Positions 35,796 through 45,314 of a stretch of 56,125 nucleotides of DNA are shown here, piece after piece. A program made the translations under genes and the position numbers. Position 1 is the first letter of the stretch. Each line of letters opens with the position of its first letter. Source of the DNA: Novosphingobium sp. B 225 (lineage in GTDB: Bacteria; Pseudomonadota; Alphaproteobacteria; Sphingomonadales; Sphingomonadaceae); NCBI RefSeq assembly GCF_002198665.1, contig NZ_MWLM01000059.1, positions 1 through 56,125 of the forward strand, written 5' to 3'. The notes under the pieces were generated by a model. It had not been told where the DNA came from. It did no database searches and saw only the letters and a list, made by a program, of their open reading frames with translations.

Positions 35796-36812
35796 ATGCA
35801 ACACCGCCGCCTCGGCAAGTCCGCGATCGTCGTGTCCGATATCTGCATGGGCACGATGACCTTCGGCAGCCAGACCGATGAAGCCGCCGCGCTGCGCATC
35901 CTGGATCAGTGCTTTGAGCGGGGCATCGATTTCTATGATACCGCTGAAGGCTATCCCGTGCCGCCCGATCCGAAATGGGTTGGCCGGACGGAGGAGATCG
36001 TCGGCAAGTGGCTCAAGACCAAGCCGCGCGATGCGATCATTCTGGCCACCAAGGTGTCCGGCCCCAGCCACGTCTGGTTCCGCAGCCCCAAGCGCCAAGG
36101 CATGACCGCGCTTGATCGCCGCAACATCATGGTCGCGGTGGAAGACAGCCTGACCAAGCTCGGCACCGATTACATCGACCTTTACCAGACCCACTGGCCC
36201 GACCACGATTTGCCTTATGACGAGACGATGGAAGTGCTCGACGAACTGGTCCGCGCGGGCAAGGTGCGGATCACCGGCTGCTCGAATGAGACCAGCTGGG
36301 GGCTGATGAAATCGATCCAGACAGCCGAACGGCTGGGAACTGCCCGCTACCAGACGATCCAGAACAATTTCAGCCTGAACAACCGCCGGTTTGAGGATGA
36401 ACTGGCGCAGGTCTGCCGACAGGAAGGTGTTAGCCTGATCCCCTATTCGCCGATCGCGGGCGGGGTGCTTTCGCGCAAGTATCAGGACGGTGCACGGCCC
36501 GATGGGGCGCGGTTCAGCCGTTATCTGGCGATGGAAGGGCGACAGGCCGATATGGGCAAGCGGTTCGTCAATGAACGCTCGCTCGCCGCAACCGCCCGCT
36601 TTGCGGAAGTCGCCGCCGAAGCCGGGATGAGCCCGGTGACCATGGCGGTTGCGTGGTCCAAGCAACACGATTTCGTCGCCTCGACCATCGTTGGTGTATC
36701 AAAGGAAGACCAGCTGGCCGAAATCTTCGCCGCCATCGACATGGTCCTGCCTGCCGATGTGATGCAGGCCATCAACAAGGTCAGCCGGGAGATCCGCTAT
36801 CCGATGGGTTAG
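35796..36812 (+). CDS. Aldo/keto reductase (Tas-like)
   Basis: 338 residues from ATG 35796, with GGGAG nine bases upstream. The AKR catalytic set is seen: D in 'GIDFYDTAEGY', Y in the same loop, K in 'ILATKVSGP', and H in 'QTHWPD'. 'YSPIAGGVLSRKY' and 'VGVSKEDQLAE' complete the NADPH site. It reduces an aldehyde or ketone with NADPH; substrate unknown. Its 3' end faces metC. Confidence 0.9.
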   Translation: MQHRRLGKSAIVVSDICMGTMTFGSQTDEAAALRILDQCFERGIDFYDTAEGYPVPPDPKWVGRTEEIVGKWLKTKPRDAIILATKVSGPSHVWFRSPKRQGMTALDRRNIMVAVEDSLTKLGTDYIDLYQTHWPDHDLPYDETMEVLDELVRAGKVRITGCSNETSWGLMKSIQTAERLGTARYQTIQNNFSLNNRRFEDELAQVCRQEGVSLIPYSPIAGGVLSRKYQDGARPDGARFSRYLAMEGRQADMGKRFVNERSLAATARFAEVAAEAGMSPVTMAVAWSKQHDFVASTIVGVSKEDQLAEIFAAIDMVLPADVMQAINKVSREIRYPMG

Positions 36813-36818
36813 GCAGGG

Positions 36819-38030
36819 TTATCCCTGCCGCCACGCCGCCAGAGCCTGATCGAGATCGGCGATCAGGTCTGCGGGGTCTTCCAGCCCGATCCACAGCCGC
36901 ACGGCATGGCGGTTGTCGGGATCGATCCCGCGCGGCGGCCAGGGCAGTATATCACGATCACGCTCAGGGTGGCTGCCCAGCGCCAGGCTTTCGAACCCGC
37001 CCCACGAATAGCCGATCCCGAACAGGTTCAGCGCATCGACCAGCCGGTCGCGCGCAGCCAGATCGCCGCCTTGCATGATAATCGTCATCAACCCGCAGCC
37101 GCCGGTAAAGTCTCGCTTCCACAGGTCGTGACCGGGCGATCCTGGCAGCATCGGGAACAACACAGCGGCCACTTCCGGGCGGTGCTGCAGCCACTCGGCA
37201 ATTGTTAGCGCACTGGCGCTGGAGCGTTCCAGCCGCAAGGCCATCGTGCGAAGGCCGCGCAGGGCCAGCGCGCAGTCATCCGGTGGGGCCTGCTGGCCCA
37301 GCATCAGCGAGCGCTTGCGCAGGCGCGGGTAGTATTCGGCATTGGCGGTGACGCTGCCCAGCATCAGGTCCGAATGGCCGCCCACATGTTTGGTTAGCGC
37401 CAGGATCGACATGTCTACCCCGTGGCGGATGGCCTGAAAACCGGTTGGTCCGGCCCAGGTATTGTCCATCAACACAGCCAGCCCGCGCGCCTTGGCGGTC
37501 TGGGCCAGGGCGGGGATGTCGCACATCTCCATCGATACGCTACCCGGGGCTTCCAGCAGCACGGCGCGGCTGCTTTCCGCGATCATCGAGGCAAATCCGG
37601 CCACATCAAGCGGATCGAAGAACCTGACGGTAATGCCGTAGTCCCGCAGTGCGTGGACCGCGATGGTCCGGCTGGGATCATAGGAATTGTCCGAAACCAG
37701 CACTTCGTCGCCAGCTTTCAGCACGCTGAGCAGCGCCATTGCCGGAGCCGCGAGACCGGTGGGGTAGAGCATGGTCCCAGCCGCACCCGGCTCCAGCTCG
37801 GTCAGGGCATCGGCCAGGGCCCACTGGGTCGGCCCGCCACGCGCGCCATAGTGGAACACGCCGTCCTGGTTGACACGCAGCCCGGCCTGCTGTGCGGCGC
37901 TGTCTTCATACAGGTGTGTGCTGGCGCGAACGACCGGGGGATTGACCACTGGCCCCGTCCATTCCGCCCGCCGCCCGGCGGTGACGAGCCGGGTGGCGGG
38001 GGTGATGCTATCGGGAACCTGTTTGGCCAC
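36819..38030 (-). CDS. metC: Cystathionine beta-lyase (Cys/Met metabolism PLP enzyme)
   Basis: 403 residues from a GTG at 38030. The trans-sulfuration fold shows 'FHYGARGGPTQWALADALTE', 'VSDNSYDPSR', 'VLMDNTWAG' and PLP lysine K214 in 'LALTKHVGGHSD'. It cleaves cystathionine to homocysteine, or a related substrate in methionine synthesis. The gene starts directly after the stop of sseA with no gap, so both are probably co-transcribed for sulfur amino-acid metabolism. Confidence 0.9.
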   Translation of the reverse strand: MAKQVPDSITPATRLVTAGRRAEWTGPVVNPPVVRASTHLYEDSAAQQAGLRVNQDGVFHYGARGGPTQWALADALTELEPGAAGTMLYPTGLAAPAMALLSVLKAGDEVLVSDNSYDPSRTIAVHALRDYGITVRFFDPLDVAGFASMIAESSRAVLLEAPGSVSMEMCDIPALAQTAKARGLAVLMDNTWAGPTGFQAIRHGVDMSILALTKHVGGHSDLMLGSVTANAEYYPRLRKRSLMLGQQAPPDDCALALRGLRTMALRLERSSASALTIAEWLQHRPEVAAVLFPMLPGSPGHDLWKRDFTGGCGLMTIIMQGGDLAARDRLVDALNLFGIGYSWGGFESLALGSHPERDRDILPWPPRGIDPDNRHAVRLWIGLEDPADLIADLDQALAAWRQG

Positions 38031-38870
38031 TTAAGCCTTCACGGCCTTGGGTGTATCGGGATCGGCACCCCATTCGGTCCAGCTGCCGTCATACAGCGCC
38101 ATGTCTTCTTTGCCGAGCAGGTGCATGCCGAACAGGAGCACGCAGGCAGTAACCCCGCTGCCGCAGCTGGTGACCACGGGCTTCGCCAGGTCCACGCCCG
38201 CCCCCTCAAACGCGGCCTTGAGGCCCGCTTTGTCCTTGAAAGTGCCATCGGCATTGTAGAGGTCGAAGAAGGGGACGTTGTACGAACCCGGGATGTGGCC
38301 GCTGGCGATGCCGGGGCGGGGATCTTCCTCTGCACCGGACCAGCGCGCCGCGCCGCGTGCATCGACCACCTGTTCGTCCTTGCTGTGAAGATTGGCCAGC
38401 ACGTGTGCCTTGGTCCGCACGCCCGAATCGTCCTGCCAGGCGGTGAAGTGGCGGTGGCGCAGAGTTTCCTTGCCCTGGGTCAGCGCGCGGCCTTCGGCCT
38501 TCCACTTGGCCAGACCGCCGTCCAGAATCGCCACGTCGTGCGCGCCGAACATCTTGAGCATGAACCAGGCCCGCGCGGCGGTTTTTACCGCGCTGTCATC
38601 GTACAGCACGATCCGGCTGCCATCGCCCAATCCCAGCGACTGCATACGGCTGGCGAACTTTTCCGCGGGGGGCAGCATGTTTTCGATCGGGTTGCTGGTG
38701 TCGGTCAGATCGCCCAGGTCCATATAGACCGCACCGGGAATGTGCCCGGCTTCATATTCCGCCTTGGGATCACGCCCGGTTGCAGGCAGATGCTTTGTAC
38801 AATCGACGATCCGCAGATCGCTGGCGCCCATTTCGTTTGCCAGCCATTCGGTCGAAACCAGACTTTCCAT
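38031..38870 (-). CDS. sseA: 3-Mercaptopyruvate/thiosulfate sulfurtransferase
   Basis: 279 residues from ATG 38870, which has GGAGGA ten bases upstream; a GTG 18 bases earlier is the alternative. Two rhodanese domains are present ('EYEAGHIPGAVYMD' and 'IASGHIPGSYNVPF'), and the active loop is CGSGVTA with C236, the form found in mercaptopyruvate sulfurtransferases. It moves sulfane sulfur to cyanide, thiols or proteins. It leads the sseA-metC pair. Confidence 0.92.
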   Translation of the reverse strand: MESLVSTEWLANEMGASDLRIVDCTKHLPATGRDPKAEYEAGHIPGAVYMDLGDLTDTSNPIENMLPPAEKFASRMQSLGLGDGSRIVLYDDSAVKTAARAWFMLKMFGAHDVAILDGGLAKWKAEGRALTQGKETLRHRHFTAWQDDSGVRTKAHVLANLHSKDEQVVDARGAARWSGAEEDPRPGIASGHIPGSYNVPFFDLYNADGTFKDKAGLKAAFEGAGVDLAKPVVTSCGSGVTACVLLFGMHLLGKEDMALYDGSWTEWGADPDTPKAVKA

Positions 38871-39004
38871 AATGCGTATGTCCTCCACAGGTGCACGGGG
38901 CGCGGTTCTTCACCGTCATAGCAGCGCTCCTCTTCGCTGCAGTTGCGAACACGGTATACCCGTGCAGGCCACGCGTCGAGAGGGGATGTGGGGGATTTTT
39001 TTGG

Positions 39005-40177
39005 TCAGGCGACCGCGCGCTGGCCAATCCGGCTGTAGGTGCGCGGGCCAAGGTCGAGGCGGAACGGACGCAGCGCCGCGCCAGCCTGTTCCGGCAGTTC
39101 GCCGATAACAAAGGTCTGGGCCATGACTTGCACTCCGCCATCCACCCGGAACCGTGCAAGCGGGACGAAATAGGCGGAACTGCCCGATCGTATCGGGGTG
39201 ATGTCAGCCAGCGAAAGACGCAGGTCGCCGGTGAATTCCACACTCTCTCCAGGGGCAAGATCAACTTGCGCATGGCGCAGTTCCATTCGCTGCACCGGGT
39301 TTGCGATTTGCTGTTCCACCGGCAGAGAGGCGTGGGCCGACACCATGTCGGCCTCGATCGCCAGGGCGGCCAGCGGCGCTGCGCCGTTGTTGGTCAGCCG
39401 CAAGCTATAGCTCAGCGTGGTTGCCATCAGCGATGCGGTCAGTCGCCGCACTTCCAGTGTCAGCACCAGTTCGGTAGGTGCAGGAGAGAGCGCGGGTTCG
39501 GGCAAGGGGGTGGTGGCCGGCTCTGGTTCGACCACGGCTGCAGGCTGGCGGGCTGGCTGCGGATCGGGTTCAGGTTGCGGCACGACCGGCGGCTCGAACG
39601 CGATTTCCGGCTCACTCAACCGACGCCTGCGCCACCATAGCAGCGCACCGGTTCCGGCAAGTAGAGCCAGCGCTCCGACAAGCCAGGGGCGCCAATCGAA
39701 CTCGGTCCCAGCTGCCGAAGCGGCTTGCGGCCCGGGCAGGATGACTGGCGCGGCGCTGGGTGACGGGGAAAGCTGTGGGGCAGGGGCAAGGTTGGGGGTA
39801 AGGCTTGGCTGCGGTGCGGGCGCATTCTGTGCGGGCAGTGGCACGGTGGCTTGCGGCGCGGCGGTGCGGACCGCGCGCGGAGCGACGGCGGCGGGCCGTG
39901 GCTGTGCCGTGGGGGCCGCGCTGGGTGCGGTGCTGGGGACTGCCGGTTCAGGCGAAGAGGCGGTGGTGGCGCTGGCCCGGGGGCGAGGCTGGCTGATCGT
40001 CGGATCGCTGGGATCGACCGGCCCGGCGGCACGCGACGTGGGGGTGCCGGTCGCTCCTGGCAGGCGATAATCGTTGGCGGATTGGGCCAGAACCGGTCCC
40101 GAGAGCATGCCTGCCATCAGCAGCATTCCCGAGCCCAGTCGTATCGAAACCCTGTTTTCCCGCATTACCCTGTCCAT
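39005..40177 (-). CDS. Pro-rich single-span membrane protein of unknown function
   Basis: 390 residues from ATG 40177; ATG 40165 is equally possible. A signal-like N-terminus (ending 'GPVLAQ') is followed by about 130 residues of Pro/Ala/Ser linker, a membrane helix near 165-183 ending in five basic residues, a Pro/Glu linker and a C-terminal beta-rich domain with 'SYSLRLTNNGAAPLAALAIE' and 'VDLAPGESVEFTGDL', reminiscent of CARDB-type adhesion modules. The basic residues after the helix predict that this domain is cytosolic, unusual for such a module. No family was recognised. Confidence 0.65.
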   Translation of the reverse strand: MDRVMRENRVSIRLGSGMLLMAGMLSGPVLAQSANDYRLPGATGTPTSRAAGPVDPSDPTISQPRPRASATTASSPEPAVPSTAPSAAPTAQPRPAAVAPRAVRTAAPQATVPLPAQNAPAPQPSLTPNLAPAPQLSPSPSAAPVILPGPQAASAAGTEFDWRPWLVGALALLAGTGALLWWRRRRLSEPEIAFEPPVVPQPEPDPQPARQPAAVVEPEPATTPLPEPALSPAPTELVLTLEVRRLTASLMATTLSYSLRLTNNGAAPLAALAIEADMVSAHASLPVEQQIANPVQRMELRHAQVDLAPGESVEFTGDLRLSLADITPIRSGSSAYFVPLARFRVDGGVQVMAQTFVIGELPEQAGAALRPFRLDLGPRTYSRIGQRAVA

Positions 40178-40278
40178 CCGGCACCACGCTTGGCCGTTCC
40201 GGCCCTGAATAGGGAGTGAACCCCCAGGTTCCAACCGCTCACTTGTGTCTGCCGCGCGATCGGGGCATGGCGCGTTGC

Positions 40279-40737
40279 ATGGCAGACACACCTCAACCTT
40301 TGCACTTGGGCCAGACCAGCCAGTTGCCCGCCTCGCCCGAAGCGGCGGTGCTGGACTATGTTCCCAACCCACGCGCCGGTTCGCTCTATCTGGTCCGCTT
40401 CGCCGCGCCTGAATTCACATCGCTTTGCCCGGTCACCGGCCAGCCCGATTTTGCGCATCTGGTGATCGACTATGCGCCGTGCGAAACGATCGTCGAATCG
40501 AAAAGCCTGAAGCTGTTCCTCGGCTCATTCCGCAACCACGCGGGCTTTCACGAAGATGTCACCGTGGGTATCGGACAGCGGCTTTTCGCCGAAATGCAGC
40601 CCAAATGGCTACGGATCGGCGGCTATTGGTACCCGCGCGGGGGGATCCCGATCGACGTGTTCTGGCAAAGCAGCTCTGCGCCCGAAGGGCTGTGGGTGCC
40701 CGATCAGGGTGTGGCCAGCTATCGCGGGCGGGGTTAG
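40279..40737 (+). CDS. queF: NADPH-dependent 7-cyano-7-deazaguanine reductase
   Basis: 152 residues from ATG 40279; ATG 40267 is an alternative. It is the single-domain QueF form. C50 in '[15 protein letters not shown]' attacks the nitrile, D57 is the proton donor, and 'ESKSLKLF' plus 'FRNHAGFHE' form the substrate pocket. It reduces preQ0 to preQ1 in queuosine synthesis. The stop shares bases with the convergent acyl-CoA dehydrogenase stop (TTAG). Confidence 0.95.
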   Translation: MADTPQPLHLGQTSQLPASPEAAVLDYVPNPRAGSLYLVRFAAPEFTSLCPVTGQPDFAHLVIDYAPCETIVESKSLKLFLGSFRNHAGFHEDVTVGIGQRLFAEMQPKWLRIGGYWYPRGGIPIDVFWQSSSAPEGLWVPDQGVASYRGRG

Positions 40738-41888
40738 CGCGTTCCAAGCCCCCGCGCGATAATCCCGCGCAGAATTTCGCGGGTGCCGCCGCGCAATGAC
40801 CAGCTCGGTGCATTGTGGACGATGTTCGCCAGCACTGCCGAATAGGCCCCAGCAGCACGCGGATCAGCTTCGCAATCGACCAGTTCGCGGGCGATGTCGG
40901 GCAGGCCCTGTTCGAACAAGGCTCCCACGTCCTTGACGATCGCGGCCTGCAACCCAGCGTCCTGCTTGTTCTGCAGCATCCCCGCGACCGAGCGTGACAG
41001 ACGGCGCAGCACGGCCAAACGCGCGGTGACCCGGCCGAGCGTGATCTGCGCGGCATCGCTGTCACGGCCCTTCAGCACTTCGACCAGTTGTAGCAGCAGT
41101 TCGATCGAGGAGAGGAAGCGTTCCGGGCCGGACCGTTCGAACGCCAGTTCGCTCATCACCTGATCCCAGCCCTGGCCTTCTTCACCCAGCAGCATCTGGG
41201 CGGGCACTACGGCATCCTCGAAATGCATTTCGTTGAAGTGGTGCTGCCCAGCCTGATCGATGATCGGCTTGATCGTCAGACCCGGCGTTTCCTTGAGATT
41301 GATCAGCAGCTGGCTGGTGCCCTTGTGCCGGTCAGCGGGAGTGCCCTGCGTGCGGCAAAACAGGATCACATAGTCCGCTTCGTGCGCGAAGCTGGTCCAG
41401 ACCTTGGTGCCGGTGACGCGGTAAACATCGCCATCACGCACCGCCTTGGTGCGGGTCGCGGCCAAGTCGCTGCCCGAATCCGGTTCGCTCATGCCGATGC
41501 CAAAGCTCAGTTCACCGGCCGCGATTCCGGGCAGAATTGCTTGCTTCTGCGGTTCGGTCCCGAACTTGATGATGCTCGGGCCGCTCTGGCGGTCGGCAAT
41601 CCAGTGCGCGCCGACCGGGGCCCCTGCGGCAAGGCATTCTTCAACCACCACGGCGCGTTCAAAGGCGCTGCGTTCGTGACCGCCATACTGCTTGGGCCAG
41701 GTCATGCCGAGGTATCCGGCCTGCCCCATCGCCCGGCTGAACGCGCGGTCATAGCCATACCAGTTGTCGGACCGCTGGCGGGCGTTGCGGTCAGCCAGCT
41801 GCGCGTTCAGAAACGCGCGGAATTCGCTGCGCAGGGCGATCACCGCATCGCTGTCAGCGGGCGGAGCGGGGAAGGGGATCTTGCTCAT
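40734..41888 (-). CDS. Acyl-CoA dehydrogenase, alpha subunit of a heterodimer pair
   Basis: 384 residues with the complete acyl-CoA dehydrogenase fold: '[20 protein letters not shown]' for FAD/substrate, '[16 protein letters not shown]', and C-terminal '[17 protein letters not shown]', an FAD-binding block. It overlaps the upstream dehydrogenase gene by four bases (ATGA). Adjacent, unequal ACAD genes of this kind form alpha2beta2 enzymes in steroid side-chain breakdown (FadE28/29-like), and steroid-ring genes lie 5 kb away. The acyl substrate is inferred from context. Confidence 0.88.
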   Translation of the reverse strand: MSKIPFPAPPADSDAVIALRSEFRAFLNAQLADRNARQRSDNWYGYDRAFSRAMGQAGYLGMTWPKQYGGHERSAFERAVVVEECLAAGAPVGAHWIADRQSGPSIIKFGTEPQKQAILPGIAAGELSFGIGMSEPDSGSDLAATRTKAVRDGDVYRVTGTKVWTSFAHEADYVILFCRTQGTPADRHKGTSQLLINLKETPGLTIKPIIDQAGQHHFNEMHFEDAVVPAQMLLGEEGQGWDQVMSELAFERSGPERFLSSIELLLQLVEVLKGRDSDAAQITLGRVTARLAVLRRLSRSVAGMLQNKQDAGLQAAIVKDVGALFEQGLPDIARELVDCEADPRAAGAYSAVLANIVHNAPSWSLRGGTREILRGIIARGLGTR

Positions 41889-42874
41889 AGGTCGGTCACC
41901 ATCGGCCAGTATCCGGCAGAGCCAGCGCCCAACGCGGCCTTGCCCAGCAGTTTTGCCCAGGCAACCTGACCGCCGAATTCGTCGCGCCAGGTCCAGAGCG
42001 AGGTTGTGTAAAGATGCAGGCGGTGTTCGCGGGTAAAGCCGATTGCACCGTGCATCTGCCCGGCAATCGCCGCACCGGCCCCGGCGGCTTCGCGCGCGCG
42101 CAGGCTGCCGGCGGCCACGCCCAGCACCTCGCCGCGCGCCAGTGCTTCGGCGGCAAGATCGGCGGCGGCGGTGGCGCAGGCGAGTTCGCCGGCCAGCTTG
42201 GCCAGTTCGTGCTGCACCACCTGGTTTTTCTGCAACGGCTTGCCGAACTGGACGCGGGTGGCGGTGTGATCGAGCGTCATGTCGAGCGCTGCTTCGAGCG
42301 CGCCCGCGATCTGGAACGCGCGCAGGGTTGACCCTTCAGCCAGCGGGCAGTGCGGCAAGGGCGCGCTCGCCTCAATCTCCCAGTCGATCGCCAGGGAGGG
42401 GCGAGGGTGGAAATTGAGCGCGGTTCCCGGTTCGCTCACCCTCCAGCCCGAACGCGGCACACGGTAAAGCTGATCGCCCACCGCCACAGCCAGGCAATCG
42501 AGCTGCTCGCCCCAGGCGACGCGGGCCACTTCGCCCTGTAGCCGTCCGTCCTGAACCGTCAGATGATCGGCACGGGCCAGCCCGGCGGGGCCATCGGCCA
42601 GCGGCAGTCCGGCCTTGGCCAGCAGGCGGTTGGCGCCCATCGTTTCAGCGAGTGGCAGCGGCACTGCGAACAGCCCCAGCTGGCGCAGCGCCTCACCCGC
42701 TTCGGCCGGGGACAGGCCAAAGCCGCCTTCATCCTCGCTCAGCAAGGCCAGGGGCAGGCCCATTTCGGTGACTTCGGCCCACAGGTCGGGCAGCCATTCG
42801 CCTGCGCGGGCACGCGCCTGCGCCGCGTCGGTCAGTTGCCGCTCAAACAGGCGCTGGATCATTTCGGCTAGCAT
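41885..42874 (-). CDS. Acyl-CoA dehydrogenase-like, beta subunit of a heterodimer pair
   Basis: 329 residues, shorter than a stand-alone acyl-CoA dehydrogenase. The N-terminal helical part has 'LSEDEGGFGLSPAEAGEALR'; the middle beta domain is reduced and lacks the usual FAD-contact motif; the C-terminal half has 'RVQFGKPLQKNQVVQHELAK' and 'GQMHGAIGFTREHRLHLY', the block that completes a partner's active site. This fits the non-FAD-binding subunit of an alpha2beta2 pair with the overlapping downstream gene. Confidence 0.85.
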   Translation of the reverse strand: MLAEMIQRLFERQLTDAAQARARAGEWLPDLWAEVTEMGLPLALLSEDEGGFGLSPAEAGEALRQLGLFAVPLPLAETMGANRLLAKAGLPLADGPAGLARADHLTVQDGRLQGEVARVAWGEQLDCLAVAVGDQLYRVPRSGWRVSEPGTALNFHPRPSLAIDWEIEASAPLPHCPLAEGSTLRAFQIAGALEAALDMTLDHTATRVQFGKPLQKNQVVQHELAKLAGELACATAAADLAAEALARGEVLGVAAGSLRAREAAGAGAAIAGQMHGAIGFTREHRLHLYTTSLWTWRDEFGGQVAWAKLLGKAALGAGSAGYWPMVTDL

Positions 42875-43068
42875 TGCAGCACAGCTCCACAGTTCAGCAT
42901 GAACCCGCCATGGCGCGGGATGGGGGGAGTGTCAAAGGGGAGAAACAATCAATCCTCCCCCTGTGCGTGAGGTGGCACGCCACAGGCGGGTCGGAGGGGG
43001 CATGTTGGCACCGCCCCCCCCCGCCTCGTTTCACTCGGCACCTCCCCCAAAGGGGGCGGATCTATGAC
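42875..43068. repeat. G/C-tract intergenic sequence with CCCCC-AAA-GGGGG hairpin
   Basis: The 194-base gap between the SnoaL-like and acyl-CoA dehydrogenase genes is full of short G and C tracts, a run of nine C (43014-43022) and a small hairpin at 43044-43056 (CCCCC AAA GGGGG), 12 bases beyond the SnoaL-like stop. It looks like one of the intergenic palindromic repeats common in sphingomonads. A terminator role is possible but no T run is present. No gene was seen. Confidence 0.5.
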
Positions 43069-43578
43069 TCATTCCCCGTAAGCTGCTGGCGGATCGCCCA
43101 TCACCACCACGGTGGCCTTGCCCGCTTCGTCCACTTGTTCGATCAGGCAACCGGTGCGGGTAGAGCGGGTTTCCGCGATCCACCAGCGGCCGTTCTTGCG
43201 GACATAGCGGTCTTCGTACTCAACTCCCATCCGGATCACGCTGCGCTGGGCCATGATGATGCTGCGGAAATTGAGCGACCACTTGCCGGTCGCCTCGTCC
43301 GGGCCAGTCAGGGCGATTTCGGAATTGGTGGCGTGGTGCAAGTCGTGCACGCCGGGCTGGCAGCCCATCGCTTCGAACACCGCGACAAAGCCGTCGCGAT
43401 TGTCGAACGGAGGGAAGCCTTCATAGGCGATCACCGCATTGGGCAGCAGGGTATCGCGCACCACCTCGGGCTGCTTGAGGTCGCAGCCGCGCAGATAGCG
43501 GGCCTTGAGCTGCCGGATCGCTTCGATGTCTTCCAGCGCGGCGATCCGGGCGGCGAGAGATTCAAGGGTCAGGGTCAT
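43069..43578 (-). CDS. SnoaL-like/NTF2-fold protein
   Basis: 169 residues with an N-terminal helix 'LEDIEAIRQLKARYLRGCD', then 'DTLLPNAVIAYEGFPPF', 'HHATNSEIALTG' and 'YEDRYVRKNGRWWIAETRS', the typical cone-shaped NTF2 fold of SnoaL_4 proteins. Such proteins act as isomerases, dehydratases or hydrolases on polycyclic substrates, including steroids. It follows the amidohydrolase gene by four bases, so both belong to one transcript. Specific reaction unknown. Confidence 0.8.
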   Translation of the reverse strand: MTLTLESLAARIAALEDIEAIRQLKARYLRGCDLKQPEVVRDTLLPNAVIAYEGFPPFDNRDGFVAVFEAMGCQPGVHDLHHATNSEIALTGPDEATGKWSLNFRSIIMAQRSVIRMGVEYEDRYVRKNGRWWIAETRSTRTGCLIEQVDEAGKATVVVMGDPPAAYGE

Positions 43579-43582
43579 GAGG

Positions 43583-45310
43583 TCACGCTGCCAGTGGTGC
43601 GTTTTGCGAGCCGCGCACCAAGCGGCCCGGGCGAGCGCCGGTGCTCTTGTCGCTCTGCCGGATTACTTCGCCGGAACAGATCGTCCAGTCATAACCGGTC
43701 GCCGCCTGATCCAGCCGCCGTCCGCCGGTCGGCAGGTCGAACTTCACCTCCGGCCGGTGCAGCGCGAGCCGGTCTGCGTCGATCACGTTGACGTCCGCCT
43801 TGTAGCAGGGTTTCAGCAAGCCGCGATCGGACAGGCACATGGTATCGGCGGGGGTAAAGGTCAGCGCCTTGATTGCAGCCGGCCAATCGATCTTCTCCCC
43901 TGCGCGGTCGCGGGTCCAGTAGGTCAACAGGAAGGTTGAATAGCTGGCGTCGCAGATCGCGGCATAGTGCGCGCCACCATCGCCCAGCCCCAGCACCACA
44001 TCCTTGTGCTGCATCAGCGGCAGCAGTGCATCGAGCTTGCCGTCGTGGAAGTTGCCGAGCGCGTTGTAGAGCATGCCCAAGCCGTCGCCGCCATTCATCA
44101 GCAGGTCCATCGCCACTTCCTCGGGGCTGCGGCCCTGGGCTTCGGCCTGCGCGGCGATGCTGCTCTCGCGCGGGGGTTCATAGTTGGGCGGATCGGACAG
44201 CGGGAACAGCCAGTTCCAGTTGCGCGAAAGCTGGGCGAGCGGGTGGCCTTCTTCGGGTTGCTCTGCGATCAGCTGCGCACGGAATGCCGGATCCTTCAAG
44301 TGTTCCAGTTGCTCGGCCAGTGGCAGCTTGGCGATGGGCAGATAGCTGGGGCACAGGCAGAACGGGTGGGTCGAAAGCTCGAACCCGGCGACCATGCCGA
44401 TCGGGCGCGGAATGATCTGCGGGCGGAATTTCGCGCCCTTGGCATTCTCCGCCTCGACCAGTTCCAGCGCTTCCAGCCAGGTCGGCGGGCCGCTGTTGGC
44501 AGTGGCATAGGTGAAGGTCGCGGGGCGACCGGTGGCATCGACGATCGCTTTAAGATGGGCGAATTCCACTTCCCAGCCGTTGTAGATGTTGGGCACCATC
44601 TGCATCACGCCGCTGCCCACGTCCTTCATCGCGCTGGCGATTTCGACCAGTTCCTTGCTGTCCGCCTCGAAGCTGGGGATGAAATCCCCGTCCATCGTCT
44701 TGTGGATCTGCAGGCGGCTGGTGGCAAAGCCGATGGCCCCGGCCTCCAGCGCCTCGCGCGCCAGACCGCGCATTTTCGCCAGATCCTCGTCGTTGGCCGG
44801 CTCGCGATTGGCGCCGCGTTCCCCCATGGCATAGACGCGCAAGGGGCTGTGCGGCAGCAGTGCGGCCACATCAATGTCACGGCGGCGGCTGTCGACGGCG
44901 TCAAGGTATTCGGGGAAGGTTTCCCAATCCCACGGCAGCCCTTCGGCCATGACCACGCCGGGAATGTCCTCCACCCCTTCCATCACCTTGATCAGCACTT
45001 GCTGGTCTTCCTTGCGGCACGGGGCAAAGCCGACGCCGCAATTGCCCATCACCACGGTGGTTACCCCGTGCGAGGAGCTGGGTGACATTTCCTCTGACCA
45101 GATCGACTGGCCATCGTAATGGGTGTGAATATCGACGAAGCCGGGGGTGACGAGCTTGCCGCGCGCATCGATTTCCCGCGCGGCCGTGCCGGGGCAGTTG
45201 CCCACGGCGACGATCCGGTCACCCTTCAGCGCCACATCACCGACGAAGCCGGGCTGGCCGCTGCCGTCCAGCACCGTGCCGCCTTTGATCAGGATATCAT
45301 AGTCGGTCAT
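43583..45310 (-). CDS. N-acyl-D-amino-acid deacylase-like amidohydrolase
   Basis: 575 residues from ATG 45310. The family frame is clear: '[17 protein letters not shown]' at the start, '[15 protein letters not shown]' with the first metal His pair, '[17 protein letters not shown]' including the metal Cys seen in D-aminoacylases, '[11 protein letters not shown]' near the end. Within catabolic clusters such proteins are often annotated as D-aminoacylases, but they may hydrolyse cyclic amides or lactones. Gaps of four bases to both neighbours indicate one operon (coq4-like, this gene, SnoaL-like). Confidence 0.85.
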   Translation of the reverse strand: MTDYDILIKGGTVLDGSGQPGFVGDVALKGDRIVAVGNCPGTAAREIDARGKLVTPGFVDIHTHYDGQSIWSEEMSPSSSHGVTTVVMGNCGVGFAPCRKEDQQVLIKVMEGVEDIPGVVMAEGLPWDWETFPEYLDAVDSRRRDIDVAALLPHSPLRVYAMGERGANREPANDEDLAKMRGLAREALEAGAIGFATSRLQIHKTMDGDFIPSFEADSKELVEIASAMKDVGSGVMQMVPNIYNGWEVEFAHLKAIVDATGRPATFTYATANSGPPTWLEALELVEAENAKGAKFRPQIIPRPIGMVAGFELSTHPFCLCPSYLPIAKLPLAEQLEHLKDPAFRAQLIAEQPEEGHPLAQLSRNWNWLFPLSDPPNYEPPRESSIAAQAEAQGRSPEEVAMDLLMNGGDGLGMLYNALGNFHDGKLDALLPLMQHKDVVLGLGDGGAHYAAICDASYSTFLLTYWTRDRAGEKIDWPAAIKALTFTPADTMCLSDRGLLKPCYKADVNVIDADRLALHRPEVKFDLPTGGRRLDQAATGYDWTICSGEVIRQSDKSTGARPGRLVRGSQNAPLAA

Positions 45311-45314
45311 TGTG

